NCBI GenBank assembly: GCA_902766915.1
Contig: CACXFN010000147.1
Coordinates: 1 to 5,500, forward strand
Direction of reading: 5' to 3'
DNA: 5,500 bases
Source of the DNA: an uncultured Eubacteriales bacterium
GTDB lineage: Bacteria > Bacillota > Clostridia > Peptostreptococcales > Anaerovoracaceae
Below are positions 5,123 to 5,500 of the stretch, piece by piece. Each line of letters begins with the position of its first letter. Positions within the stretch are counted from its first letter, which is position 1. A model generated the notes under the pieces. It ran no database searches and was not told the DNA's origin. It worked only from the letters and a program-made list of their open reading frames with translations. Made by a program: the position numbers and the translations under genes.

Positions 5123-5135
5123 TAGGAGGAAAAAA

Positions 5136-5500
5136 ATGACTAAGTATGATTTTGATAAAGTAATTGACAGACATGGAACAGGCAGTGAGAAGTTTGACTT
5201 CATGGAGCGGAACGGAAAGCCTGCCGATACACTTCCTCTTTGGGTCGCGGATATGGACTTCCGCGTTGCAGAGCCTATAATTGATGCAATTAGAAAGGCC
5301 TGCGACCATGGAATATTCGGATACACTTCGCCGATGGAGGGATATTACAATGCCGCTTCTGGATGGTTCACTAAAAGATTTGGATGGACCCCGGAAAAAG
5401 AGTGGCTTGTTACAACTCCGGGAGTAGTATTTGCATTCAATATGGCGGTTCAGTCCTTCACAAAACCGGGGGATGCTGTTATCATTCAGCCACCAGTTTA
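5136..5500 (+). CDS. MalY/PatB-family PLP-dependent aminotransferase-fold C-S lyase, N-terminal part (continues beyond right edge)
   Basis: The first 121 codons are present. The family holds fold-type I PLP enzymes with cystathionine beta-lyase or cysteine desulfhydrase activity. They produce homocysteine, or pyruvate and sulfide, and some members (E. coli MalY) also act on gene regulation. Visible marks are YDFDKVIDRHGTGSEKFD near the start (4-21), LPLWVADMDF (33-42), which is the family's signature N-terminal motif, FGYTSP (61-66), GWFTKRFGW (76-84), LVTTPGVVFAFNMAVQSF (91-108), and PGDAVIIQPPVY at the edge. The PLP-binding lysine lies further on, out of view. The ATG at 5136 has a perfect AGGAGG at 5124-5129 with a 6-base A-rich spacer, in contrast to the two upstream plus-strand genes. 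A candidate promoter and two repeat arrays lie directly upstream, so it probably has its own transcript. A precise symbol (patB or malY) cannot be chosen from this part. Confidence 0.9.
   Translation, partial: MTKYDFDKVIDRHGTGSEKFDFMERNGKPADTLPLWVADMDFRVAEPIIDAIRKACDHGIFGYTSPMEGYYNAASGWFTKRFGWTPEKEWLVTTPGVVFAFNMAVQSFTKPGDAVIIQPPV

Larger units (their letters stand above)
4862..5135. other. 274-bp intergenic spacer between the radical SAM gene and the C-S lyase gene
   Basis: No convincing protein gene lies here. From left to right it holds a G+C-rich stem-loop (4882-4916), a tandem array of 17-bp units (4930-5051), a candidate promoter (5051-5080), three 13-bp repeats (5084-5122) and the AGGAGG ribosome site (5124-5129) of the next gene. 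A 44-codon frame (ATG 4945 to TAA 5077-5079) is open through the array, but it is treated as a by-product of the repeats. Confidence 0.7.

Noticed and set aside
5105..5326. Minus-strand frame of 73 codons at the right end
   Set aside because: It is antisense to the MalY/PatB-type gene, which has strong motifs and an AGGAGG site.

Overview
The window looks like chromosomal DNA from a Firmicute of the Clostridia, most likely Lachnospiraceae (Butyrivibrio-like). This rests on moderate G+C, strong AGGAGG-type ribosome sites on some genes, a zinc-less long-form glutamyl-tRNA synthetase, and the clostridial style of the TypA, Elp3-like radical SAM and MalY/PatB proteins. The genus is an inference.

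Left part, minus strand (1-2687): a housekeeping run reading right to left, gltX (glutamyl-tRNA synthetase), ung (uracil-DNA glycosylase) and the first 42 codons of typA/bipA (ribosome-associated GTPase), which leaves the window at base 1. gltX and ung are 7 bp apart and ung and typA 36 bp apart, with no terminator visible between them, so a single transcript is likely. A good sigma-A promoter at 2877-2906 would start it and give gltX a leader of about 180 nt that contains a 10-bp inverted repeat and several competing hairpins.

Middle (2688-2930): a divergent intergenic region. Promoter elements for the two directions overlap, and a perfect TATAAT directly before the plus-strand gene predicts a leaderless or nearly leaderless mRNA.

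Right part, plus strand (2931-5500): a DUF6873-like (GME-fold) protein, then an Elp3-like radical SAM protein with a GTG start and a three-copy 11-residue repeat in its C-terminal part. Neither gene has a recognisable Shine-Dalgarno sequence. A 274-bp spacer follows. It holds a strong stem-loop without a U-tract, a tandem array of seven 17-bp units (4930-5051), and three 13-bp direct repeats (5084-5122) that run up to the ribosome site of a MalY/PatB-type PLP-dependent C-S lyase, which is cut by the right edge.

No tRNA, rRNA, CRISPR, transposase or phage gene is seen. The least explained items are the 17-bp array, the in-frame repeat in the radical SAM gene, the GME-fold/radical SAM gene pair, and the gltX leader. 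No clearly new multi-gene system can be claimed from this window alone.
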